From Bacteroidota bacterium (GTDB taxonomy: Bacteria; Bacteroidota; Bacteroidia; Bacteroidales; FEN-979), in the NCBI GenBank assembly GCA_026391795.1, contig JAPLDI010000049.1, positions 34,594 through 98,593 on the forward strand: a DNA stretch of 64,000 nucleotides, given 5' to 3'. Below, piece by piece: positions 1-6,724 of this stretch. The notes beneath the pieces are model-generated. The model was given only the letters and a program-made list of their open reading frames with translations. It was not told the DNA's origin and did not search any database. The number at the start of each line of letters is the position of its first letter. The stretch's first letter is position 1. A program made the position numbers and the translations under genes.

Positions 1-287
1 AAGGTATTCTTCGTGGTATCGTCGATCTCGGGACTGTTCAGTTCATATTTCTTAAATGCCTTGATGACGGCAGTTTGTTTGAAGGTCATCAGGACATTGA
101 CAGTAGCCTGGAATTTTCCGTTGTCCTTTTTCAGGTACTTCACACTGTTGCCTGCAACAGTCAGATAGGTCTCAATATACGGGCCTTCCGGAGAATTGAA
201 CGTGGAATAGGTCATAAATGCCCATAAATTTTTTGCTTCCGACAGGAATGGAAGTAAAAGGATCGAAAGAAGGAGGATCTTTCTCAT
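1..287 (-). CDS. GWxTD-type secreted protein, N-terminal part only
   Basis: The reading frame starts at the ATG at 287 and runs off the left edge, so only about 95 residues are visible. It opens with a typical signal peptide (MRKILLLSILLLPFLSEA). The mature part then reads LWAFMTYSTFNSPEGPYIET, followed by a stretch resembling the first beta-sandwich module of Bacteroidota GWxTD domain proteins. The GWxTD motif itself would lie outside the window, so the family call rests on N-terminal resemblance from memory. A good promoter lies upstream at 335-365. Export to the periplasm is likely; function is unknown. Confidence 0.55.
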   Translation of the reverse strand, partial: MRKILLLSILLLPFLSEAKNLWAFMTYSTFNSPEGPYIETYLTVAGNSVKYLKKDNGKFQATVNVLMTFKQTAVIKAFKKYELNSPEIDDTTKNT

Positions 288-334
288 AGCAGCAGGTTTT
301 TACAGAAACGGAAAAATAGCGTTTTTATGATGTA

Positions 335-365
335 CAAATATATTGATTTCTCAGGGAAATGGCAA
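335..365 (-). promoter_or_regulatory. Bacteroidota-type promoter for the gene at 1-287
   Basis: Read on the minus strand, TTG (363-365) is followed after exactly 20 nt by TATATTTG (335-342), matching the -33/-7 pattern TTG-N19-20-TAnnTTTG of the Bacteroidota primary sigma factor. The predicted start of transcription leaves a leader of about 40 nt. Confidence 0.6.
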
Positions 366-447
366 TTTTATTCGGTGAAAGCCCAGGCAGGAGAGATGAG
401 TCAAGAATTTGCGAGGGTGTTCTTTTTAACCGGTGAAGAGTGAGGAT

Positions 448-1044
448 TCATTTTTCATTCTTCCTTTTTACCTCCTGATGCCGGAAACAATGAACCATGT
501 GGTCGTTTACCATTCCGGCTGCCTGCATATAAGAATAACAGATGGTTGATCCTACAAACTTGAATCCTCTTCTGATCAGGTCCCTGCTCATCGCATCCGA
601 TTCTTTGGATGTGACCGGAATGTCGCCGAGTCTTTTCCATTTATTGTGAATCGTTCGTCCTCCTGTGAATTGCCAGATGTAAGCATCAAACGACCCAAAC
701 TCCTTTCTGATTTCAAGGAAGAGGGATGCATTCAGGATGGAGGCATTGATTTTTGCCTTGTTGCGGATGATACCGGCATCCTGCAGCAGTGCGTCTTTCT
801 TCACCTGGCCGTACCCGGCAATTTTCCTGAAATCGAACTGGTCAAATGCCTTCCTGAAATTTTCTCTTTTATGGAGAACGGTTCTCCAGCTTAACCCTGC
901 CTGGAAACAGTCGAGCAGGATAAACTCGAAATGCTTTCTGTCATCGTGAACAGGATTCCCCCATTCACGGTCATGATAATCAATCATGAGCGGATCACCC
1001 GATGGCCACTCGCAGGAAGATGAACTGGCAGCTTGACTTTTCAT
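448..1044 (-). CDS. tag: DNA-3-methyladenine glycosylase I
   Basis: Base-excision repair enzyme that removes 3-methyladenine from alkylated DNA. The Tag signature is clear: CEWPSGDPLMIDYHDREWG near the N-terminus, then QAGLSWRTVLHKRE, and a C-terminal segment NDHMVHCFRH supplying His and Cys of the expected zinc site. I chose the ATG at 1044 (MKSQAASSSS) because the upstream part of the open frame is coded by a low-complexity GAATGAA repeat. The last codons (KRKNEK) are also made of GAATGAAA-like repeat, so the extreme C-terminus is probably not ancestral. It stands alone on the minus strand, opposite the tRNA-Ser. About 198 residues, close to the family's usual length. Confidence 0.92.
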   Translation of the reverse strand: MKSQAASSSSCEWPSGDPLMIDYHDREWGNPVHDDRKHFEFILLDCFQAGLSWRTVLHKRENFRKAFDQFDFRKIAGYGQVKKDALLQDAGIIRNKAKINASILNASLFLEIRKEFGSFDAYIWQFTGGRTIHNKWKRLGDIPVTSKESDAMSRDLIRRGFKFVGSTICYSYMQAAGMVNDHMVHCFRHQEVKRKNEK

Positions 1045-1060
1045 GAGATAAAGGTAAGTA

Positions 1061-1194
1061 GAAATGAAGAATGAAGAATGGAAAATGAACGAGGCACGGT
1101 AAGAAAGTAACAAAGTCACAAAGTAGCAGTAACCTTAATCATCCAGCATCGAGCATCCAGCATCCAGCAATCCAGCATCGAGCATCCAGCATCC
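1061..1194. repeat. Three short degenerate tandem words
   Basis: Three different words lie in a row between tag and the tRNA-Ser promoter: GAATGAA-like units at 1061-1090, GTCACAAA-like units at 1102-1127, and seven or so AGCATCC/AGCATCG heptamers at 1141-1194. Each word recurs elsewhere in the window: GAATGAA behind ftsK, GTCACAAA behind htpG, and the heptamer inside argS and the uvrA-like gene and behind purM. No gene is seen in this stretch. Confidence 0.85.
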
Positions 1195-1202
1195 TCTTTC
1201 CT

Positions 1203-1232
1203 TTTGTATTTCTCAAAAAAAGTGTACTTTTG
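1203..1232 (+). promoter_or_regulatory. Promoter of tRNA-Ser
   Basis: TTTG at 1203-1206 and TACTTTTG at 1225-1232 are separated by 18 nt, fitting the Bacteroidota TTTG/TAnnTTTG promoter. The predicted transcription start falls at or within a few bases of the mature tRNA 5' end at 1238, so little or no 5' leader would need removal. Confidence 0.6.
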
Positions 1233-1237
1233 CCGGT

Positions 1238-1324
1238 GGAGAGATGGCAGAGTGGTCGAATGCGGCGGTCTCGAAAACCGTTGATCCCTTTTGGGATCCG
1301 GGGGTTCGAATCCCCCTCTCTCCG
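1238..1324 (+). tRNA. tRNA-Ser (anticodon CGA)
   Basis: The acceptor arms GGAGAGA (1238-1244) and TCTCTCC (1317-1323) pair perfectly and are followed by discriminator G1324. The anticodon arm GCGGT-CUCGAAA-ACCGT gives anticodon CGA, which reads UCG. A long variable arm with GATCCC/GGGATC pairing is typical of class II serine tRNA, and the T arm carries GGTTCGAATCC. CCA is not encoded. Any long reading frame crossing this region is spurious. Confidence 0.97.
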
Positions 1325-1340
1325 CAACGGTCACCCCGGA

Positions 1341-2243
1341 TTATTCCCTGAAAGATTTTGGTTCGAAAACGGTAAAGATCCTGTTGATGTTGAATCCCAG
1401 GAAGATATCGCCTTTATTCCAGCGCCCCGTCGTATTTGTGAGGAACCCTTCTTCATTTTCCCCTGTGGAATTGGTCAGGAAGATCTGGAAAACGTGACCA
1501 CCTGTTTCAATGTCTACGCCAATTGAGAAAGAATCATAAACTTTGTAGGAAACAACCTGCCCGGGGAAAATATGATGGTATTCAGCATTGATGGAAACAC
1601 GTTCGGAGACTTTGGCACGTCCACCTGCACCCAGGGTAAAGATGTCATTGTGATCGGCGGAAGTGGGAACCAGGTTTTTGTGCACCATCGAAGGGGTGAT
1701 CTGCAACGTCAGCCACTCATTGAATTTCCTCGCCATAAGAGCCTGGAAACAGTAGGATATTCTTGAGGTGAAATAATTTTTCCGGTCAGGAACATCCCAT
1801 TTGGTCGTGTAAATGGCAGTATTTGCAAATGCAGTAAGGCTGAAAGGGAATTTCTTTCCGCCTGATTTTTGCCTCAGGATTTTGTATTTCAGGAAGCCGT
1901 CCCATGTGTTGCGGTCGGTGTTGAGACCCAATCCCAATACCAGCCGTTTGGTAATTCCGTATTCAGCCCCAAAACGAAAAGCAGCCTGTTTGAGTCCGAA
2001 CAGGTTCTCATAGCCTGTGTTCATGGCACCGAAATGATGGGAGATTGTTAACAGGATGTTCCCCTGGGGTGTATTTTCGATCGACTGTCCGATCACAATG
2101 CGTGTTGTTTTAAATGCGGCCTCTGCGTATTCAACCGGAGGTTTTTTATCACGGAAAAGATTTGCAAGGGTATCCTGTGCGGGAAGCAGCGATGGAAAGA
2201 TCAACAGCAGGAGAAAGAAAATAATCCGGGGATTGAGTCTCAT
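1341..2243 (-). CDS. DUF5777-type outer-membrane beta-barrel protein
   Basis: About 300 residues with a cleavable signal peptide (LLLLIFPSLLPAQ) and a long series of amphipathic beta strands ending in an aromatic-rich C-terminus. The opening of the mature region (FRDKKPPVEYAEAAFKTTRI) and GNILLTISHHFGAMN look like the Bacteroidota DUF5777 family. It is probably the last gene of an envelope cluster read from about 4.35 kb downward (barrel protein, cytochrome c, OB-fold, YceI, DUF5777). Co-occurrence with YceI and a small cytochrome suggests a shared role in an envelope redox or lipid process, but that is inference. The stop lies only 16 nt from the oppositely read tRNA-Ser. Confidence 0.7.
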   Translation of the reverse strand: MRLNPRIIFFLLLLIFPSLLPAQDTLANLFRDKKPPVEYAEAAFKTTRIVIGQSIENTPQGNILLTISHHFGAMNTGYENLFGLKQAAFRFGAEYGITKRLVLGLGLNTDRNTWDGFLKYKILRQKSGGKKFPFSLTAFANTAIYTTKWDVPDRKNYFTSRISYCFQALMARKFNEWLTLQITPSMVHKNLVPTSADHNDIFTLGAGGRAKVSERVSINAEYHHIFPGQVVSYKVYDSFSIGVDIETGGHVFQIFLTNSTGENEEGFLTNTTGRWNKGDIFLGFNINRIFTVFEPKSFRE

Positions 2244-2245
2244 GG

Positions 2246-2800
2246 TCAGTTTTTGTTTAGTTCTGCCATTGTTGCCTCAACCGTGATTTCGATGCTTTTG
2301 GAGATGTTGTTCACCACAGTATTCGGAACCGAGATGTTATAATCGGCCAGCAGGATGCTGAACTTGGCCCTGGCAGTCACCAATCCATTCTTGATTTCAA
2401 GGGTCCCGGTTTGTTTAACCTGTCTGGTCTGTCCGTGGATTGTCAGTTTTCCTTCCACATTTGCAGGGTAAGTTCCGTCTTTTTTGAAGTTGATCTCCTG
2501 GTAGTTGGTTATTTTTCCAACAAAGGTGGCATCCGGGTATTTTGCCGACTCAAGGTAATTTTCATTGAAGTGTTCCTGCATCAGGGCTTTTTCAAAATTG
2601 AAGGATTTGATGAGCACCTTGAAGAAGAAATCACCGGTTGGTGGCATAAAGGCAACGTTCACCTGGCGGTTCACAGCTTCAATCTTTTCCAGCTTGGTCT
2701 CTGAATAAAACCGGATCATCCCGTTCTTGGTCACAAAGGCCTGAGAATACCCGCTGAAATAAAACCCAAGGAGGGTAAATACTATCCAATATTTTTTCAT
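2246..2800 (-). CDS. YceI-family periplasmic protein
   Basis: YceI proteins are small secreted lipocalin-like barrels that bind polyisoprenoids or other amphiphiles; the substrate here is unknown. The sequence shows a signal peptide (YWIVFTLLGFYFSGYSQA), then the typical YceI course: MIRFYSETKLEKIEA, the strand FLIKSFNF-type segment, YPDATFVGKITN, and VEGKLTIHGQTRQV near the middle. I use the ATG at 2800 (MKKYW) because the longer frame would overlap the upstream gene and precede the signal peptide with polar residues; the ATG at 2803 is equally possible. Two bases separate its stop from the DUF5777 start, so the two are surely cotranscribed. Confidence 0.85.
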   Translation of the reverse strand: MKKYWIVFTLLGFYFSGYSQAFVTKNGMIRFYSETKLEKIEAVNRQVNVAFMPPTGDFFFKVLIKSFNFEKALMQEHFNENYLESAKYPDATFVGKITNYQEINFKKDGTYPANVEGKLTIHGQTRQVKQTGTLEIKNGLVTARAKFSILLADYNISVPNTVVNNISKSIEITVEATMAELNKN

Positions 2801-2823
2801 CATGATAAGGTTATACATTTTCG

Positions 2824-3258
2824 TTAATAAATCAGTGAACATTTTTCCATAATGACATCGGTTTCAGTTGCCCCTGTGCAATATCCCTTGATGCGGACAA
2901 CTCCGTCGGACTTGAGTTTTTTTACCTCGGGACTGAATTTCTTCAACATGGTACAGCGGATGCCTTCTTCTCCGAACATTCCCTGGTTGAAAACGAAAAC
3001 GGCAATGGTCATCGTATCCACACTTTCAACCCGGTTCAGCTTCCCCGAAATCTCAATTACTTTTCCATTGTAAAGTTTATGCGCATTTTGCTTGCTTGTC
3101 CTGAATTCCTTGTAAAACTTTCCGGCATCAAGGGTATAGTCAGGATTCATTTTTTCGATGTCAGGATGAGGCTTATTAACCACGAAATGAACAATAAAAA
3201 AAACTGCAGCTATTCCTGCAACGGCCAACGCCAGAACAATTTTTATCCAGAGTTTCAT
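2824..3258 (-). CDS. Membrane-anchored OB-fold (tRNA_anti-like) protein
   Basis: A 144-residue protein with an N-terminal membrane anchor (IVLALAVAGIAAVFFIVHFV) and a periplasmic domain resembling the tRNA_anti-like OB-fold family. Features are ELYKEFRTSK-type helix, YNGKVIEISGKLNRVES as the first OB strands, a conserved CTMLK-like segment, and VRIKGYCTG near the end. The family is common in Bacteroidota beside YceI and cytochrome genes; its ligand is not known. It sits between the small cytochrome and yceI on the minus strand with short gaps, in line with one transcript. Confidence 0.65.
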   Translation of the reverse strand: MKLWIKIVLALAVAGIAAVFFIVHFVVNKPHPDIEKMNPDYTLDAGKFYKEFRTSKQNAHKLYNGKVIEISGKLNRVESVDTMTIAVFVFNQGMFGEEGIRCTMLKKFSPEVKKLKSDGVVRIKGYCTGATETDVIMEKCSLIY

Positions 3259-3268
3259 ATATTTAAGA

Positions 3269-3643
3269 TCAATTTTGAGGTGCCCCGTCGTTCACCCATT
3301 TTCTTAGTTTAGCAATCGAACAGGGATCCAGTTTTGATCCTGATTTGGGCATGGGAAAAGGGCCTGTCTGTTCAATGGAGGGGATCAGTTTGCCATTCAA
3401 TGCTACTTCCTTGACACCTCCATAGGTGTCGAGTACAATGCTGCTTTGCTGGTTTCCTGTTGAATGACACACATAACAGTTGGCGCTCAGGATCGGCACG
3501 ACGGTCTGCGAATAGGTTACATTCACACTGTCACATTTTTTAAAGGGATACAATGTCTCTTCCTTGTCATAATAACAGGAAGGTGACAGAAATCCCAGGG
3601 CAAGGATAAAGAGCAGGAGGATGAGTAACGGTTTTATTTTCAT
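3269..3643 (-). CDS. Small exported c-type cytochrome
   Basis: After an N-terminal hydrophobic segment ending in FLSPSC, which may be a lipoprotein cysteine, the protein carries one haem c site, CYVCH, preceded by SQTVVPILSANC. The C-terminal LDPCSIAKLRKWVNDGAPQN is the usual last helix of this cytochrome type; a Met ligand is likely in GPFPMPKSG. I start at the ATG at 3643 (MKIKPLL) because it is immediately followed by the signal sequence. About 124 residues. It probably passes electrons in the periplasm; its partner is not visible, though the adjacent YceI and OB-fold genes recur with it in this phylum. Confidence 0.75.
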   Translation of the reverse strand: MKIKPLLILLLFILALGFLSPSCYYDKEETLYPFKKCDSVNVTYSQTVVPILSANCYVCHSTGNQQSSIVLDTYGGVKEVALNGKLIPSIEQTGPFPMPKSGSKLDPCSIAKLRKWVNDGAPQN

Positions 3644-3713
3644 TATTCTGTTTGCTAGTTGGCAGGGGATAGGGTCTTGACAATTTGTAACCGCCTGGTA
3701 AAACAATTCTTTG

Positions 3714-4346
3714 CTATCTGTTCAGGAAAGGGTCGTATAAGGGTGATCCGAATCCATGCATACCCGGACAGCCGAAGGAATAGCCATTTGTACCCTGCGA
3801 GTACCCGAATCCTGCTTCAATGTGCATAAAATCGTTGATCTTGTACCCCACATTAAAATAGGCTCCCTGTGGAGTGGATTTGTAAAAGCGGGCATTCGGG
3901 TTATCTCCGAGGATATCGAATGTTTTATAAGCGGTTCCGGTGATTACGAGCCGGTTGCTCAACATGTATTGTCCCGACACCCAGAGGGTAGCCTGGGTGA
4001 AATTCCCGGAATAGGAGGGTCCTTCGCCGAATGAATAATAGGGTCTGTAACCAAAAAGATTCGTATTGACAACGCTGATGCCTCCGCTGATAAGAAACCT
4101 TTTGCTGACAGGATAGGTGAGCGTAGGCGAGAGATAGGTGCTGAACCCCGATCCGTAGCCGGATGTGGTTGTGAACTGGGTTCCGGCCTGGACGCCTACA
4201 TGCAGTTTATGAAGCGGGAGTGAAGTGCTCCTGCTTACATTTTCAGCTGAGGGCGGAAGAGAATCGCTGGCCGGTATTTGTGCATTTCCTTCCATAAACA
4301 GGAAGCACAAGGGGAAGAGGATAAAGCCAGATATCCAGCGGGTCAT
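3714..4346 (-). CDS. Outer-membrane beta-barrel protein, unknown role
   Basis: About 210 residues with a signal peptide (GFILFPLCFLFMEGNAQ) and alternating strands rich in Tyr, Gly and Ser, for example HVGVQAGTQFTTTSGYGSGF and FMHIEAGFGYSQG. This fits a small barrel; I recognise no named family. The start is taken at 4346 (MTRWISG), which places the signal peptide at the N-terminus. A minus-strand TAAATTTG at 4368-4375 could be its -7 element, without a clear -33. It probably heads the transcript that continues into the cytochrome and YceI genes. Confidence 0.6.
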   Translation of the reverse strand: MTRWISGFILFPLCFLFMEGNAQIPASDSLPPSAENVSRSTSLPLHKLHVGVQAGTQFTTTSGYGSGFSTYLSPTLTYPVSKRFLISGGISVVNTNLFGYRPYYSFGEGPSYSGNFTQATLWVSGQYMLSNRLVITGTAYKTFDILGDNPNARFYKSTPQGAYFNVGYKINDFMHIEAGFGYSQGTNGYSFGCPGMHGFGSPLYDPFLNR

Positions 4347-4396
4347 ATTGAAATGGATTGATGAATGCAAATTTAACCGAATTTATGGTATCTCCT

Positions 4397-5026
4397 TCAG
4401 GTTCTCAGTGAATAAAACGTCTGCTTGTCCGTAAAAAGTATCTTTATGGTTTTCAGAAGCACAAATTTAACAAGAATGTTTTCTGCTTTCTGCCGTGAGA
4501 TTTTTGCCATCCGGCAGAATCTTGAAACGGTGATTGTGGGGTTTTGTTCGAGGAATTCCAGCAGGATCTTTTCCTTTTCGGTGAATTTGAGAAAAACCCC
4601 TTTTGGCTTCCCTTCACGCTCCCATACCTTAAGCAAAACACGGTTTGCAAGCAGGTTCTGGTCAGCCACACGGATGTAGACCAGCCATTTCCCGTCTTTA
4701 TGGGCTGCATAATGAGGGCGGGATTTGCTCTTCGGAACGATGATTTCAAGTACGGTCTTTGTGTTGATGGTCCATTCCTTCGACTGGAAAACAACCGGAG
4801 GCTTGCAGTACATGGTGGCAGCTCCTTCCAGCATGTAATATTCTTCATCGGACCTGACCCCGGCAATTGCGCCATTGTCCTTAACTCCGATCAGGAGACG
4901 CCCCCCATCGGTGTTTGCAAAGGCAACCAGCGTGCGGGCAATCTTCCTGGCATCGGTGATCTCAAACTTGAAATCAAGCTTCTGATGCTCCCCTTCGGCA
5001 ATAAGGTTATGAATGTGGGTGGACAT
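4397..5026 (-). CDS. AlbA_2 (Schlafen-type) domain putative regulator with HTH
   Basis: The N-terminal half is an AlbA_2/AAA_4-type domain: GEHQKLDFKFEITDARKIAR, then LVAFANTDGGRLLIGVKDNG, the hallmark of the family. The C-terminal part (FLEQNPTITVSRFCRMAKIS) looks like a winged helix-turn-helix. Such proteins usually act as DNA- or RNA-binding regulators; the target is unknown. The start at 5026 (MSTHIHN) precedes the conserved domain directly. It follows pyrI by 22 nt, suggesting one transcript with pyrB-pyrI, though a role in pyrimidine control is only inference from position. Confidence 0.75.
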   Translation of the reverse strand: MSTHIHNLIAEGEHQKLDFKFEITDARKIARTLVAFANTDGGRLLIGVKDNGAIAGVRSDEEYYMLEGAATMYCKPPVVFQSKEWTINTKTVLEIIVPKSKSRPHYAAHKDGKWLVYIRVADQNLLANRVLLKVWEREGKPKGVFLKFTEKEKILLEFLEQNPTITVSRFCRMAKISRQKAENILVKFVLLKTIKILFTDKQTFYSLRT

Positions 5027-5048
5027 GGTTTGCCTTCCATCGGTGCAG

Positions 5049-5516
5049 TTAAGCAAATGAAATGGTATCCCTGGCTGTAATTTTTTCGCAATAGTGGCAT
5101 TGAAGTTTCAGATCTTCCTTATCAATCACCGTGAACCGGGTTATTACACTTTCGTGGTTTGTGATGCAGTTCGGGTTAAAACACTTCACGATCTTCTCAA
5201 CACTGTCAGGCACCTCAACCTTTTTCTTTTCCACGACTTTAAAATTTTTAATGATGATCAGTGTGGCACTGGGTGCAACCAGGGCGATCTTGTTGATCTC
5301 ATCCGGCCTGAAAAATTTATTGCTGACTTTGATGATTCCTTTCTTTCCCATCTTACGGCTGTCGAGGTTTGTACCGAATGTCACCTGATCGGTAACTTCG
5401 CTGAGGTTAAGGATTTTGACAACCTGAAATACAACTTTTCCGGGAATATGGTCGATCACGGTTCCATTTTCAATGGCGGATACCACGAGTTCTTTCCTTG
5501 TTTCTTCTTTTTCCAT
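5049..5516 (-). CDS. pyrI: Aspartate carbamoyltransferase regulatory chain
   Basis: Regulatory subunit that lets CTP and ATP control aspartate transcarbamoylase. The allosteric domain shows SAIENGTVIDHIPGKV at the N-terminus, then GKKGIIKVSNKFF. The C-terminal zinc domain has the expected four cysteines: CFNPNCITNHE and LQCHYCEK. Length (155 residues) is normal. It follows pyrB on the minus strand, but the gap is unusually long (about 240 bp) and filled with inverted tandem repeats and a possible gene remnant, which may alter the balance of the two subunits. Confidence 0.96.
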   Translation of the reverse strand: MEKEETRKELVVSAIENGTVIDHIPGKVVFQVVKILNLSEVTDQVTFGTNLDSRKMGKKGIIKVSNKFFRPDEINKIALVAPSATLIIIKNFKVVEKKKVEVPDSVEKIVKCFNPNCITNHESVITRFTVIDKEDLKLQCHYCEKITARDTISFA

Positions 5517-5520
5517 GTCA

Positions 5521-5602
5521 CTAAGTTATCAAGTTCTTAAAGTTTATCAAGTTTATAAAGTTCATAAAGTTTGTAGAGTTTGTAAAGTTCAAAAAGTTAT
5601 CC
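5521..5602. repeat. AAGTTTATA nonamer tandem repeat upstream of pyrI
   Basis: About eight degenerate 9-nt units of the type AAGTTTATA/AAGTTCATA/AAGTTTGTA directly in front of the pyrI start codon. The same word lies in the opposite orientation at 5723-5757 behind the pyrB stop, and again between the histidine kinase and response regulator at 40.4 kb. Confidence 0.9.
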
Positions 5603-5631
5603 GGTTAATATGGGGTTGAACCTGCCATGGA

Positions 5632-5718
5632 TTAAAGAGCCTTTATCAGCCCGGAAAGAATTTTAGATATTTCAGTACTTTTATCAATCACAATGGATGC
5701 ATTTTTCTCAATCTTCAT
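5632..5718 (-). pseudogene. Possible remnant of a four-helix-bundle (S23/avd-like) gene
   Basis: Between pyrB and pyrI a 28-codon frame starts at 5718 (MKIEKNASIVIDKSTE) and ends at a TAA at 5632 with EISKILSGLIKAL. The last residues resemble the C-terminus of the small four-helix-bundle proteins found in Bacteroidota, which often end in forms such as EISRMIxGFIKYL. Nothing of the usual 80 or so preceding residues remains. The resemblance is from memory and short, so this may equally be a chance frame. It is enclosed by inverted copies of the 9-nt repeat. Confidence 0.3.
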
Positions 5719-5722
5719 ACCC

Positions 5723-5757
5723 CACTTTAAAAACTTTATAAACTTTACAAACTTTCT
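5723..5757. repeat. Inverted copy of the 9-nt repeat behind pyrB
   Basis: Four degenerate units reading AAACTTTATA-like on the plus strand begin directly at the pyrB stop codon (5756-5758). They are the reverse complement of the array at 5521-5602, so the pyrB-pyrI transcript could pair the two arrays into a long AU-rich stem. Confidence 0.85.
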
Positions 5758-6667
5758 ACTTCTTTACTCCCAGGATCGATGCCAGGATGGCCTGTCTGAC
5801 ATAAACCCCGTTGAGTGCCTGGGTGAAATAATAGGCCTGGGGATTATCATCCACATCAATGGTGATCTCGTTGACCCTGGGCAGGGGATGCAATATCCGC
5901 ATGTTCGGCCTGGCCTTTTCCAGCATGGAATTCCGGAGGATATAGGAGTTTTTCACCCGTTCATACTCGATCGGATCGGAGAAACGTTCTTTCTGGATAC
6001 GCGTCATGTAGAGAATGTCGACCTTCGGGATCACATCGATGATGTCGGTGTACTGGTAATACTCAAGTTTGTTCTCTTTGATATGGATCTTTGTTGCACT
6101 GGGAAGTTTCAGCAGTTGAGGCGAAACCAGGTGAAACGTTGTATTGTAGTTCGATAATGCCATGACCAGAGAATGAACGGTTCGTCCGTATTTCAGGTCG
6201 CCGACGAACGCGATGTTAAGGTTATCGAGCGTCCCTTGTGTTTTTCGTATGGAGTACATGTCAAGCAAGGTCTGCGTGGGATGCTGGTTGGCGCCGTCTC
6301 CTGCATTGATAACCGGTACCTCCGACACTTCGCTGGCAAAACGTGCACTGCCTTCCTTCGGGTGGCGCATCACGATGATATCGGAGTAATTGGCCACGGT
6401 CTTGATCGTATCCCGCAGCGATTCTCCTTTCTGAACGCTGGTCGAACCGGGTTCCGAAAACCCGATCACCTTGGCTCCCAACCGCGACGCAGCGCTTTCA
6501 AAACTGAGGCGCGTCCGTGTGGAAGGTTCGAAAAAGAGGGTGGCCACTACATAATCCTGGAGGATCTTCTGGGTGGGTTTTTTTTCGAATTCTTCGGCCA
6601 GATCAAGGATGTGGATTTGTTCTTCCCGGGTAAAATCGGTAATCGAGACTAAACTTTTATTTTTCAT
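5756..6667 (-). CDS. pyrB: Aspartate carbamoyltransferase catalytic chain
   Basis: Catalyses condensation of carbamoyl phosphate with aspartate, the committed step of pyrimidine synthesis. The carbamoyl-phosphate motif FFEPSTRTRLSFE is intact, as are GDGANQHPTQTLLD and the C-terminal HPLPRVNEI. Starting at the ATG at 6667 (MKNKSLVSITDFTREE) gives about 303 residues, the family length. It leads the pyrB-pyrI-AlbA_2 run and is separated from the upstream GTPase gene by a strong terminator at 6697-6722. Its stop codon passes straight into a tandem repeat. Confidence 0.97.
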   Translation of the reverse strand: MKNKSLVSITDFTREEQIHILDLAEEFEKKPTQKILQDYVVATLFFEPSTRTRLSFESAASRLGAKVIGFSEPGSTSVQKGESLRDTIKTVANYSDIIVMRHPKEGSARFASEVSEVPVINAGDGANQHPTQTLLDMYSIRKTQGTLDNLNIAFVGDLKYGRTVHSLVMALSNYNTTFHLVSPQLLKLPSATKIHIKENKLEYYQYTDIIDVIPKVDILYMTRIQKERFSDPIEYERVKNSYILRNSMLEKARPNMRILHPLPRVNEITIDVDDNPQAYYFTQALNGVYVRQAILASILGVKK

Positions 6668-6696
6668 CGGCAGGAATTTTAATGAACAGATAAAGT

Positions 6697-6722
6697 TAAA
6701 AAAAAGGGGCAAAAGCCCCTTT
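6697..6722 (-). terminator. Intrinsic terminator behind the GTPase gene
   Basis: On the minus strand an 8-bp stem AAAGGGGC/GCCCCTTT with a TTTT loop is followed by an unbroken T run. It lies directly behind the stop of the gene at 6725-8071 and before pyrB, so pyrB must have its own promoter or depend on read-through. Confidence 0.85.
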
Positions 6723-6724
6723 AC

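Noticed and set aside
1116..1334. Minus-strand frame coding MLDAGCWMLDA-like peptide near the tRNA
   Set aside because: It is only the heptamer repeat read in one frame plus the antisense of the tRNA; such peptides are products of the repeat, not genes.
1230..1526. Frame of about 98 codons crossing the tRNA-Ser
   Set aside because: It runs through a perfect tRNA gene and into the antisense of the DUF5777 gene, so it is not a protein gene.
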